From Paludibacter sp. (lineage in GTDB: Bacteria; Bacteroidota; Bacteroidia; Bacteroidales; Paludibacteraceae), in assembly GCA_019163375.1 (NCBI GenBank), contig JAFLKK010000004.1, forward strand, positions 310,001 to 374,000: a stretch of 64,000 nucleotides of DNA. Reading direction: 5' to 3'. The notes below the pieces were generated by a model. The model did no database searches, had not been told where the DNA came from, and saw nothing but the letters and a program-made list of their open reading frames with translations. Each line of letters opens with the position of its first letter. The first letter of the stretch is position 1. Shown one piece after another: positions 34,550 through 43,953 of this stretch. The position numbers and the translations under genes were made by a program.

Positions 34550-36937
34550 TTATAGTTTGAGATTTACAGTAAATTCTATTGTACGTGGACGAATACAAGA
34601 TGCATTAATTGTCTTTCCTATGTAAGATGGTTCTGTTGCAGCTGTAATTTGATCAGCTCCTTGCATAGATCCACTAATACCAGTCTGGTTTAAGAAATTG
34701 ACAACCTGTAATTTCATATCGCAGTTACGACTCATACGATACTCAACGCCTGCAAAGTTTTCCCACCAAGGTTTGTAGTAAATAGAATTGGGAAGATTAC
34801 CATATTGTTTTCCAAAGTAACGCATGTTTGCAAATAGTCTAAAATTTCCTAATTTATAGCTAGGATCTATTTCTATTAACACTTTCGATAATGCAGGAAC
34901 TACTTTGTTATTATATGAATATGTTTGTCCATATGCACTTACACTATAGTTTTTGTATTGTGGGTTTTGTAAAGTCAACAATAAGTGTAAGTTGAAATTT
35001 TTAAACGGACTTGTCATAATGTCAGTGGTCCAACCCAGTGTTTGAATATCATAAAAAAGTGGATACACGTGAGTCTTTGAAGCTGCATTTGCTGGGTCAA
35101 ATACGTCTAAGGCAGTAACGGCATTGATTTTTGAACTACGCGTCACTTTTGATACAATACTAAATTTATCACCATGATTGTAGTAAACTCCGGCACCTAA
35201 AAATATCACTTTGATTTGATTAGACTTAGCATCGGTAGTTTGTGATAGTTGATTTCCGTTCTCATCGCGTGCCGGTTGTCCATATGCATCTACAAATGGA
35301 TTTCCGTTAGCATCTTTACCACTTGCAGGATAATCATAGTATCTATTGAGGTAATCGTTATAGGTAACGTCGCCCAGGAAGCCAAAATCGTGTGTTAATT
35401 TGGCAACAAAACTTCCAACAAGCACATGATTCCATTTATTTTTGAAGTCAACTGTCATTAAGGGTTTATCGTTTATAAACGAATTAGCATATGGATTATG
35501 AAGTTCCTGATCATCTTCTTTTTCTATACGAGCTCCAACTGATAAATCAAAGATTTTACCAACTGAAAAATCATCCGAAAAATACAAGGCTGCTTTATTC
35601 GTTTTAATTTTAGTCATGTCACCAGCAACACCTAATACTCCATTCACATCAGTGATTTTCATAAAAAATGGATAAGCTGGGTTAGGGCTTACATTTCTTG
35701 ACCAATCTACCAATTGTGGATTAGGTGTTACTGTTTGATAATACACAGAGTAGTCAGATTTTTGTAAACCTGTAGCATAGTACTGTTCTGTTAATCCAAG
35801 TCGTAAATTATGTTGATCTATTTTTTTTGTAAGTTCGATACGAGTGAGTGATTGATCAATTTTGGTTGGTTCAACCATTTGATTAGCTACCATTTGAACA
35901 TCGCCGGAATAAGCTGCTCCTGATTCATGCAGATTGAACTGATTGGTTGAATTAGCTGAAGTCACCCCCAATGTCAGTGGAAATTGGATAAGAAACGGAG
36001 ACTTCGAATGCATATACATTGATGAATATTTCAATCTAAAACCATTTCCAAATTTATGATCACCATACAAATAGAGAGCATCAGATATGTTTCTATTATA
36101 TTTGTCATCACCAAGATTCATTTTTACTGATTGACCGGTATTGGCATCTGCATAGCCAACGTCTCCATTCCCGACTGTATAACTATCTTGTCCCAATTTA
36201 AATCCGGGATATGGCGAAAAACTACCTTTCCCATTGTAAATAAGCGGATAGTAATTATTAATATCCGATATTTCTTCCCAATGTTTATACAAAAGTTTTA
36301 CAGATCCATTTTTATATCTTTTAGAGATACCAGCCTTGAACATTTCAGCTCTTTCGTCGGAGTACCTGCTATACATTCGGTTCATACCATTCCTACTTGC
36401 ATAAGTTTCATGAATACCGAGTACGTAACCCCAGCCTTTTTTACCAATAGGACCGGAAATGTTACCACTATAGGTCAAATTCCCCCAGCTATTAGTATAT
36501 GCCGAAAAGAATCCTTTAAACTTTGATCCCGCTTCGCGGTCGTTACTCGTCACGCTAAAGCCTACTTTACCAAAAGTCAGCGCACCTTCAGCAAGCGAAA
36601 GCAATCCGATTCCACCAATACTAGCATCATACTTCCATACTGAAGTGACAATTTGAGGATAAAATTGAAAAATCACCGGCACGTCATTTTCTAAAATCTG
36701 AATATCGCCTCCGGGAGGAATTCCAATATTGATTTGTCGTGGTGTAGTAGCCGAAGATGCATTCTGCATTAAGTTTTGGTCTTTTTCTACTTTTTTGTTT
36801 GTACTAATCGAGTCGTTAGTAGCCGTGATAGATTCAGACTTGCTCTTTTTTCTTGACTGTGCATAAGACTGATTTGGTAATACTGCTCCGAGAGCAATTA
36901 ACATACCTAGCCCAATAGGAATAAATGTTTTTCTCAT
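34550..36937 (-). CDS. TonB-dependent receptor-like outer membrane protein
   Basis: 795 residues from the ATG at 36937 (MRKTFIPIGLGMLIALGAV), preferred since it opens the signal peptide; an upstream ATG at 36967 falls in the repeat array. A low-complexity linker (residues 25-70) precedes a plug-like region (GIPPGGDIQILENDVPVIFQ) and a beta barrel of about 650 residues ending TIEFTVNLKL with the terminal aromatic/hydrophobic pattern. There is no carboxypeptidase-like N-domain and no SusD partner, so it is not a SusC. Confidence 0.8.
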   Translation of the reverse strand: MRKTFIPIGLGMLIALGAVLPNQSYAQSRKKSKSESITATNDSISTNKKVEKDQNLMQNASSATTPRQINIGIPPGGDIQILENDVPVIFQFYPQIVTSVWKYDASIGGIGLLSLAEGALTFGKVGFSVTSNDREAGSKFKGFFSAYTNSWGNLTYSGNISGPIGKKGWGYVLGIHETYASRNGMNRMYSRYSDERAEMFKAGISKRYKNGSVKLLYKHWEEISDINNYYPLIYNGKGSFSPYPGFKLGQDSYTVGNGDVGYADANTGQSVKMNLGDDKYNRNISDALYLYGDHKFGNGFRLKYSSMYMHSKSPFLIQFPLTLGVTSANSTNQFNLHESGAAYSGDVQMVANQMVEPTKIDQSLTRIELTKKIDQHNLRLGLTEQYYATGLQKSDYSVYYQTVTPNPQLVDWSRNVSPNPAYPFFMKITDVNGVLGVAGDMTKIKTNKAALYFSDDFSVGKIFDLSVGARIEKEDDQELHNPYANSFINDKPLMTVDFKNKWNHVLVGSFVAKLTHDFGFLGDVTYNDYLNRYYDYPASGKDANGNPFVDAYGQPARDENGNQLSQTTDAKSNQIKVIFLGAGVYYNHGDKFSIVSKVTRSSKINAVTALDVFDPANAASKTHVYPLFYDIQTLGWTTDIMTSPFKNFNLHLLLTLQNPQYKNYSVSAYGQTYSYNNKVVPALSKVLIEIDPSYKLGNFRLFANMRYFGKQYGNLPNSIYYKPWWENFAGVEYRMSRNCDMKLQVVNFLNQTGISGSMQGADQITAATEPSYIGKTINASCIRPRTIEFTVNLKL

Positions 36938-36965
36938 AATGATTAAATTTAATTGTGTTTTGTTC

Positions 36966-37010
36966 ATTGCGCAATTACATTGCTTTATATTGCGCTATAT
37001 TTGCGCTATA
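36966..37010. promoter_or_regulatory. Repeated TTGCGC operator-like sites
   Basis: ATTGCGCAAT (36966-36975, a perfect palindrome), ATTGCGCTATA (36989-36999) and TTTGCGCTATA (37000-37010) lie just upstream of the TonB-dependent receptor start. A further AAAGCGCAATAA at 38354-38365 lies upstream of the Nudix regulator gene. The pattern fits binding sites of that regulator. Confidence 0.55.
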
Positions 37011-37388
37011 AAAGTATGGAACATTTTTTTAATGGCAATGAAAAATTATCATAAATATTTGAATACAATGCATTATTTATGATTGTATAAATAGTGTATT
37101 GTGATAAATTAAACACAATTGACTGATATAGAGGCGCTAGGTTGAAATATAGATAATTTGCTCCAAATCGAATATTTATCAAAAAATGTGTGGTTGCTTC
37201 AATAAACGTTACAAATTTGAGAGTATATTAATAAAAAAAACTACAATTTCTGATTTCAAATAAAGATGCAAATCATAAAATATGAAACTTTGTGTATTTT
37301 TACTACTATAAAAATCAATTTTTCCATCTACTCAAAAAAATCATCTTGCACAAAATGGGACATTGGAAGTTTGAATTACGAAAATAAA

Positions 37389-37420
37389 AAGCCCAATTCT
37401 GTATTTGCAGAATTGGGCTT
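37389..37420. terminator. Terminator of the Nudix regulator gene
   Basis: AAGCCCAATTCTG (37389-37401) and CAGAATTGGGCTT (37408-37420) form a perfect 13-bp stem with a 6-base loop; the minus strand continues with TTTTATTTT. Confidence 0.85.
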
Positions 37421-37488
37421 ATATAATTGAAAGGAGTAATAGGAAATAATCTTAGATTGATATATTTTAACTGCTTGGAAGTTTGAAT

Positions 37489-38253
37489 TTAATTAGGAGC
37501 TATTGTTATTCTATCATTTAGCGCATTTTGATAATTGTCTTTGTGGAACTTGTATAAAAAAGGAGAACGATGTTGACCTATACTTCGTTTTTCATCCAAT
37601 TTCTCAATAATCTCCAGAGAGAGTAATTTATTTGGGAAATGACGTCTATCGAATTTTTTTTCTAATATCGTTTCATATAATGCTTGAATTTCCGGCAAAG
37701 TAAATTTCTCCGGTAATAACTCGAAACCGATAGGCTCATGGAATATTTGATTTCTAAGAGTTCCAAGTGCTGTAGTAACTATCTCATTATGATCCATAAG
37801 TAAATCATCCGGAATTTCATTTATATTTACCCATTTATAATCCTCAACAAAATAGTCTTGTTTTATTTTTGCTTTTGCGCAGTCAATTAAAGCATAGAAA
37901 CCTATTGAAAGTGTACGTTGCCTCAACCAACTATTAGCTGGTAAATAATTCGTTGGATCAATGGGATACTGCATGCTACGATAAAAACTATCACCGAAAA
38001 TATGAAATTGTTTCAGAAAAATATTATCGATAGAGGTTCTTTCTTTTAGAATTCGAGTTGCAGCAGCTGTTAACATTTCCTCTCTTTTGACATATCCACT
38101 TGGAATTCCCCAACCAATTCCTAATAATTTTGTTAGCAACACTTTCAGCTGTTTGTTTTCATATCCGAAAATAACGCATTCAATTGAGAAATGTGGCAAA
38201 TAAACTTTATCACCATTCGTAATAAACTCTTGTAATTCATTAAACGTATCCAT
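37489..38253 (-). CDS. Nudix-domain sugar-responsive transcriptional regulator (NrtR/AraR-like)
   Basis: 254 residues. The N-terminal Nudix domain (about 15-155) has a degenerate Nudix box, GIPSGYVKREEMLTAAATRILKERT, lacking parts of the catalytic GxxxxxExxxxxxxREUxEExGU pattern, as in NrtR-type regulators that sense rather than hydrolyse. The C-terminal winged helix (FTLPEIQALYETILEKKFDRRHFPNKLL) is characteristic. Relatives in Bacteroides, such as AraR, control pentose loci. A repeated TTGCGC site lies upstream of it and of the receptor gene. Confidence 0.87.
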   Translation of the reverse strand: MDTFNELQEFITNGDKVYLPHFSIECVIFGYENKQLKVLLTKLLGIGWGIPSGYVKREEMLTAAATRILKERTSIDNIFLKQFHIFGDSFYRSMQYPIDPTNYLPANSWLRQRTLSIGFYALIDCAKAKIKQDYFVEDYKWVNINEIPDDLLMDHNEIVTTALGTLRNQIFHEPIGFELLPEKFTLPEIQALYETILEKKFDRRHFPNKLLSLEIIEKLDEKRSIGQHRSPFLYKFHKDNYQNALNDRITIAPN

Positions 38254-38485
38254 AAAAACAATTTTCTATAATTATACCATATACCTGCAAAGATAAGAAT
38301 TGATATGGAAAGAATATCCAGTTTCAAATAGGGTTTTAATAATTATTATACATAAAGCGCAATAATGGCACATTGCAGTAGACAATATGAATTATTGAGA
38401 AATCCAACTTAGTTACACTTCGACAAGAACTAATCCATTTGGCAAAAATACTGTTGTGTTATTCTTTTAATTACATATTGAAGTG

Positions 38486-38512
38486 TCGTACCTATGCACC
38501 GACTAAGGTTGT
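38486..38512 (+). repeat. 27-bp repeat, copy 2
   Basis: Matches 20773-20799 at 26 of 27 bases. It lies 490 bases upstream of susC in non-coding DNA. See copy 1. Confidence 0.7.
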
Positions 38513-38755
38513 GCTATTACAATAAGGTTGTTTTTTAGAGGTTGAACGAGCGGAATGTAGAATAAATCCAGGTTCAAAAACCGGACAAGAGTAAAATATC
38601 CTAAAAAGTTGAACTTTCAATACATGATGTGAAAACATACAAATATATCTTAACGAGATTGGCAGAAAACAGCCTCATTTGTACATTAGTCTGCACATAA
38701 TTAGCTATTTACATAAATATAGTTATTTGCAATAAACAGAATAAAAACTATTTTA

Positions 38756-38827
38756 TGTATCAAATGTACACGATGATGCAACAATTTTTACAGTTATTGT
38801 TGGTTATTGACTCTATTTTTGCAACGT
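38756..38827 (+). promoter_or_regulatory. Shared operator/promoter block 1 (upstream of susC)
   Basis: TGTATCAAA begins a 72-nt block that matches 49673-49744 without gaps at 53 of 72 bases. Half-sites TGTATCAAA (38756) and TGCAACAAT (38777) are 21 bp apart; the -7 element TATTTTTG is at 38814-38821. This is probably the binding site of the hybrid sensor encoded at 53988-56750. Confidence 0.75.
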
Positions 38828-39069
38828 GGTTTTCCCCTTATTGCTATCCGAAAATCGGAACTCTGATATATTGGGAAGGAAAAACTTCAACGCTAAAGAA
38901 TATACTAAGAATGAAATTTATCATTTCACCAATAAATTAAATTGTTATGAGGAATTATTACTTAATTTTGTTATATCTATATTGATATAACCGAGTTCAT
39001 AATTATTGTGTAACTGTTGCACATTATTTTTAAATCAAGTTATATAGTTAATTTTAAATCAAAAAAATC

Positions 39070-42000
39070 ATGAATGAAAAAAGCAAATTTCAATGCGACA
39101 CGCTAAGAAAATTGAAGATGTTGGTTCTGTTTTGCACAGTAAGTTTTGCATTAATGGCTCAAACGAAATCAATTTCAGGAGTTGTAAAGTCATCAGAAGA
39201 TGGCGAGAGTTTAATTGGTGTAACTGTAATGGTGAAAGGGACTTCTACCGGCACTATTACCAATATAGATGGTAAGTATAGCATCACTGTACCAAATTCA
39301 GACGCTGTGTTGGTATTCTCTATGATTGGAATGAAAAAAGAGGAAATGAAAGTTGGTGCTAACACCGCTTTAAATGTAACTCTATCTCCCGACTCTAAGG
39401 TGATGCAAGAAGTTATTGTAACAGGTTACTCAACTCAAAAGAAAGCCGATTTAACAGGTGCTGTAACTGTTGTTGATGTAAATGACCTTAAAAAGGTAAA
39501 CAATGCCAACGCTATGCAGTCTCTACAAGGTAAAGTAGCAGGTATGGTAATTACCACCGATGGTTCTCCTAGTGGTTCTGGCACTACTGTACGTTTAAGA
39601 GGTATTGGTACACTTGGAAATAATGACCCATTGTATATTATCGATGGAGTACCTACTAAAGAAGGAATGAATCAGTTGAATCCTAATGACATTGAATCTA
39701 TTCAGGTACTGAAGGATGCATCGTCTTCCACAATTTATGGTTCAAGAGCTGCAAATGGCGTTATCATTATTACTACTAAAAAAGGTAAAGATGGAGTTTT
39801 ACAGATTTCGGCCAATGCACGTACAAGCTATTCTTTTTATAGTTCAAAACTTGATGTTCTAAATGCCCAACAATATGGACAAGCATTTTGGCAAGGTAAA
39901 GTGAATGATGGTTTAGATCCAAACGCTAACTCCATTTCATATCAATTTGACTGGGCTAAAGATGCTAATGGAGTTCCGGTGTTGAATAAAGTTATTCTAC
40001 CTGATTATTTGAATGCTGACAAAACCTTAAAAACTGCTGATACAGATTGGTTCAAAGCCGTATCGCAAGTTGGTGTTTCAAGAAATTATGATGTGACTTT
40101 GTCAAACGGTTCGGAAAAAGGACATTCATTAGTATCCGTCGACTATACTAAAAACGATGGTATTATCAAGACAACAAATTTTGAACGTGTAACTGCTCGT
40201 ATCAATACAGATTACAAATTATTGCATGGAAAATTGGTTGTTGGTGAGAATTTATCTCTAAGCAGATCATCGGAAGTGGCAAATAATGTACTGGATCCTG
40301 CACTACAAGCTCTACCAATTATCCCTATTCACACTGTAGATGGAATTGGCTGGGGTGGTCCTGTAGGTGGTATGAACGACCGTCAAAACCCGGTTAGACT
40401 TCTTGAAGACAATAAACAAAACAATGTTGTTAATTTGCGGATATTTGGAAATCTTTTTGCTGATGCAGAATTGATGAAACACTTACATTTTAAAACAAAT
40501 TTAGGTCTAGATTACACTGGTACAAATTATAGAAACTTACAATATACTTATAAATCGGGTTATTTAAGTAATGCTACAAATACTGTTACCAATTCTCAAC
40601 GTATATCTACAAACTGGGTGTGGAGTAATACCTTAAACTATCAATTTACTAAAGGGAAACATGCATTTGATGCTTTAGTTGGAACTGAGTTGGTATATCA
40701 TGGTGATGAGTGGTTTTATGCTACAGGGGAAAACTTTGAATTACAAACACCAGATTATATGTACTTGAGTGCCGGTACCGGCCAAAAAGGAAATGGTGGT
40801 TTAGGAGCAGTAAATACCCTCTCTTCTTATTTCGGAAAAGTAAACTACGTATTTGATGAAAAATATCTGGCATCTGCTACATTGCGTTATGATGGTTCTT
40901 CTCAATTTGGTAAAAATAATCAATACGCTACATTCCCTGCCTTTTCGTTGGGATGGAGAATTAGTCAGGAGGATTTTATTAAAGATAAGGTACCTGCTAT
41001 CTCAAACCTTAAGTTAAGACTTGGTTGGGGTCAAACAGGTAATCAGGAAATTGCCAATAATGCCACTCAAACACTTTACAACACAACCTATAATAGCACT
41101 TCAGATGTAACATGGAATACACCTAATAGTACTGCATACTCATTATCAGGTGCTAAATCTGGAACTCTACCTTCAGGTTACCTCAAAATTCAATCAGGAA
41201 ATGATAATTTGAAATGGGAAACAACCACTCAAACAAATATCGGACTTGACTTTGGTTTTTTTGACGAAAAACTATACGGATCATTAGACTACTTTATTAA
41301 AGACACTAAAGATATTCTTGTTCAACCTGCTTATATAGCAGTAGTTGGAGATGGAGGTAGTCAATGGTTGAATGGAGCTAGTATGAATAACGTTGGTTTT
41401 GAAATGCTACTTGGCTATAGAGGCAAAATTGGATCCGATTTCAAGTTTGATATTACAGGTAATATTGGAACATATAAAAACAAGATTACTCAACTTCCCG
41501 ATGCAGTTGTAAACACTTATGGTGGAAATGGATTAGGAGATAATATCCTGGGTCATGCAATCGGTACCAGATATGGTTACATTGCTGATGGTTTATTCAC
41601 AACTCAAGAAGAAGTAGCTAATTCACCAGTACAAAATGGAAAAGGATTAGGTCGACTTAGATTTAAAGATATAAATGGCGATGGAGTTATTGATACTAAA
41701 GACCAAACCTGGGTTCAAATTCCGCATCCTGATTTCACATACGGTTTAAACTTTAGTTTCGATTACAAAGGATTTGACTTAAATGTCTTCTTCCAGGGTG
41801 TTGGTAGAATTGACGTTGAAAATGTTGTAAAATATAGCACTGATTTCTGGTCGGTTCGCGAAAACAATTCCAACAAAGGAACTCGCTTGTTAGGGGCTTG
41901 GTCACCAACCAATACGTCTTCGACTATTCCTGCAATAACAAGTGCCGATGCCAATGCTGAAGGTAGATTCTCAACCTATTTTATTGAAAATGGTGCCTAT

Positions 42001-42207
42001 CTCAAGTTAAGAAACTTGCAATTAGGTTATACTATTCCGAAGAATATTACAGAGAAATTCAAAGTTAGTAATATACATATGTATGTTAGCGGACAGAACC
42101 TTTTGACAATCAAAAGTAAATCGTTTACCGGAATTGATCCTGAAAGTCCATCTTACGGATATCCAATCCCAACAACACTTACTGCTGGGTTGAACGTTTC
42201 ATTCTAA
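39070..42207 (+). CDS. SusC-like TonB-dependent outer membrane transporter
   Basis: 1045 residues. After the signal peptide (ends near residue 31, ALMAQ) comes a carboxypeptidase-regulatory-like domain (SISGVVKSSEDGESLIGVTV, about 35-110), then the plug (VTGYSTQKKADLTGAVTVV, RGIGTLGNNDPLYIIDGVP) and a 22-strand barrel. This is the standard SusC/RagA form. It imports oligosaccharide captured by SusD across the outer membrane using TonB energy. Position in a fructan locus predicts fructo-oligosaccharide as substrate. Confidence 0.95.
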   Translation: MNEKSKFQCDTLRKLKMLVLFCTVSFALMAQTKSISGVVKSSEDGESLIGVTVMVKGTSTGTITNIDGKYSITVPNSDAVLVFSMIGMKKEEMKVGANTALNVTLSPDSKVMQEVIVTGYSTQKKADLTGAVTVVDVNDLKKVNNANAMQSLQGKVAGMVITTDGSPSGSGTTVRLRGIGTLGNNDPLYIIDGVPTKEGMNQLNPNDIESIQVLKDASSSTIYGSRAANGVIIITTKKGKDGVLQISANARTSYSFYSSKLDVLNAQQYGQAFWQGKVNDGLDPNANSISYQFDWAKDANGVPVLNKVILPDYLNADKTLKTADTDWFKAVSQVGVSRNYDVTLSNGSEKGHSLVSVDYTKNDGIIKTTNFERVTARINTDYKLLHGKLVVGENLSLSRSSEVANNVLDPALQALPIIPIHTVDGIGWGGPVGGMNDRQNPVRLLEDNKQNNVVNLRIFGNLFADAELMKHLHFKTNLGLDYTGTNYRNLQYTYKSGYLSNATNTVTNSQRISTNWVWSNTLNYQFTKGKHAFDALVGTELVYHGDEWFYATGENFELQTPDYMYLSAGTGQKGNGGLGAVNTLSSYFGKVNYVFDEKYLASATLRYDGSSQFGKNNQYATFPAFSLGWRISQEDFIKDKVPAISNLKLRLGWGQTGNQEIANNATQTLYNTTYNSTSDVTWNTPNSTAYSLSGAKSGTLPSGYLKIQSGNDNLKWETTTQTNIGLDFGFFDEKLYGSLDYFIKDTKDILVQPAYIAVVGDGGSQWLNGASMNNVGFEMLLGYRGKIGSDFKFDITGNIGTYKNKITQLPDAVVNTYGGNGLGDNILGHAIGTRYGYIADGLFTTQEEVANSPVQNGKGLGRLRFKDINGDGVIDTKDQTWVQIPHPDFTYGLNFSFDYKGFDLNVFFQGVGRIDVENVVKYSTDFWSVRENNSNKGTRLLGAWSPTNTSSTIPAITSADANAEGRFSTYFIENGAYLKLRNLQLGYTIPKNITEKFKVSNIHMYVSGQNLLTIKSKSFTGIDPESPSYGYPIPTTLTAGLNVSF

Positions 42208-42237
42208 TATTATTCATAGACAATAAAAAAAAATACA

Positions 42238-43926
42238 ATGAAAAAAATAATATTTTTATTCGCTATAGCTACGCTGTTTTCATGTAGCGATTTTTTGGAT
42301 GTAACTCCAAAAGGTGTACTGAGTGACACTCAGATATCTAGCCCAGAGAAAGTCGATAATACTGTAAATGCTGCTTATGCAAGCCTTGGTAATGATCATT
42401 ATATTACGCCATTTAGTCTTTGGCCTTATGGAAATGTTCGTTCGGGAGATGCTTACAAAGGTGGACGTGACGAAGGTGATATTCAGGCATTCTACTTTAT
42501 GGAGACATTCAAGAATGTAAAATCTGACTTTGGGGAAATGGATGCATTATGGTTTCAGTATTATGTAGGTATTTCGCGTGCAAATTCGGCTTTAAAAACA
42601 TTGAATACACTTACAGAAGCTGACTTCCCTAAATTAAAAATCAGACAAGCAGAATGTCGTTTCATTCGTGCACATTATTACTTTCAATTGAAAGAACTTT
42701 GGAAATATGTTCCTTTTATTGACGAAACAATTGCGATTGCCGATTATCCAAGCATCTCGAATAGAGCATTGACAAATGATCAAATGTGGGACAAAATTGC
42801 TGATGATTTCAAATTTGGAGTAGACAATTTACCTGCTATTCAAACTGAAATTGGAAGAGCAAATAAAGCTGCTGCAACAGCCTATTTGGCTAAAACAAGA
42901 TTGTTTCAGGCCTATGAGCAAGATGATAGAAACAATGTAACTAGCATTAATGCAACTAAGCTTCAACAAGTGGTTGATCTTATCAATACTATCCCTGCCA
43001 CTTATGGATTAGTAGCTGATTATGCAGACCTATTTACACCAGGAGCAACTGAAAATGGGAATGAATCGCTATTCGCTGTACAATTTTCGAATAAGGGAGA
43101 CGGTACAACTTATGGTCGTTTAAACTTTGGAGATGTTTTGGGTACACCAATGGGAATCGGCTGTTGTGATTTTCATAAACCAAGTAAAAACCTAGCCAAT
43201 GCATTCAAAACTGATCCTACTACCGGATTACCGATGTTTGACACATACGATGCTGCGCCTCTTGATTTAAGTGCCGATAAAGTAGATCCACGTTTGAATC
43301 ATACAATTGCTATTCCTGGTCACCCATGGAAATATGATCCAACTACTATTTATCAAGAAAGCTGGAATCGTACCCCTGATGTTTACGGTGTTTATGCTTC
43401 ATTAAAAGAAAATGTTTGTAAAAGTTGCTATACACAAGTTGGTCCATTTTATGGTAATACAAAAAACAGAATCATTCTTCGTTTTGCAGATGTATTGCTT
43501 ATGAAAGCAGAAGCGTTAATTGAGTTAGGTGGTGGAGCAAATCTTGAAACTGCACGTCAAATAATTAATCAAATACGTACCAGAGCTGGAAATAGTACAG
43601 CTCATCTAAAAATGGCTGATAATTCATTCGAATCGCAGTTTAATGTGGGCACTTATGGCCTTGCCGGTTGGGATCAAAGTTTTGCCCGTAAGGCTTTACG
43701 TTGGGAACGCAGACTTGAATTGGCTATGGAAGGTAATCGTTTCTTTGACCTAGTAAGATGGGGCATTGCTGATACCTATATGAATGGATACTTTGCAACA
43801 GAAAAATCTAAAATTACTTATTTGAAAAATGGATTATTTACAAAAAATCGTGATGAATATTTGCCAATTCCAGATAATCAAATGAGATTTAGCAAGGGCG
43901 TCTACATTCAAAATGCCGGATATTAA
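42238..43926 (+). CDS. SusD-like surface glycan-binding lipoprotein
   Basis: 562 residues with lipobox Cys16 (TLFSC) and the SDFLDVTPKGVLSD start of the SusD family. TPR-like helices (CRFIRAHYYFQLKELW, RLELAMEGNRFFDLVRWG) form the scaffold, and the long variable region binds glycan. It forms the lid of the SusC transporter. The gap to susC is 30 bases. Confidence 0.95.
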   Translation: MKKIIFLFAIATLFSCSDFLDVTPKGVLSDTQISSPEKVDNTVNAAYASLGNDHYITPFSLWPYGNVRSGDAYKGGRDEGDIQAFYFMETFKNVKSDFGEMDALWFQYYVGISRANSALKTLNTLTEADFPKLKIRQAECRFIRAHYYFQLKELWKYVPFIDETIAIADYPSISNRALTNDQMWDKIADDFKFGVDNLPAIQTEIGRANKAAATAYLAKTRLFQAYEQDDRNNVTSINATKLQQVVDLINTIPATYGLVADYADLFTPGATENGNESLFAVQFSNKGDGTTYGRLNFGDVLGTPMGIGCCDFHKPSKNLANAFKTDPTTGLPMFDTYDAAPLDLSADKVDPRLNHTIAIPGHPWKYDPTTIYQESWNRTPDVYGVYASLKENVCKSCYTQVGPFYGNTKNRIILRFADVLLMKAEALIELGGGANLETARQIINQIRTRAGNSTAHLKMADNSFESQFNVGTYGLAGWDQSFARKALRWERRLELAMEGNRFFDLVRWGIADTYMNGYFATEKSKITYLKNGLFTKNRDEYLPIPDNQMRFSKGVYIQNAGY

Positions 43927-43953
43927 TTCCATTAATCATTAAAAAATAAAAAT

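Larger units (their letters stand above)
38254..39069. other. Intergenic region between the two sugar loci
   Basis: No gene. It holds the divergent control region: a TTGCGC-type site (38354-38365), the second copy of the 27-bp repeat (38486-38512) and the 72-nt operator/promoter block (38756-38827). A 61-codon open frame at 38755-38940 coincides with the operator and is rejected. The leader of susC is then about 240 bases. Confidence 0.7.

Noticed and set aside
34550-36937. The receptor as a SusC protein
   Set aside because: No carboxypeptidase-like N-domain and no SusD gene next to it.
38755-38940. 61-codon open frame upstream of susC
   Set aside because: It coincides with the 72-nt operator/promoter block, has a low-complexity start and no family likeness.
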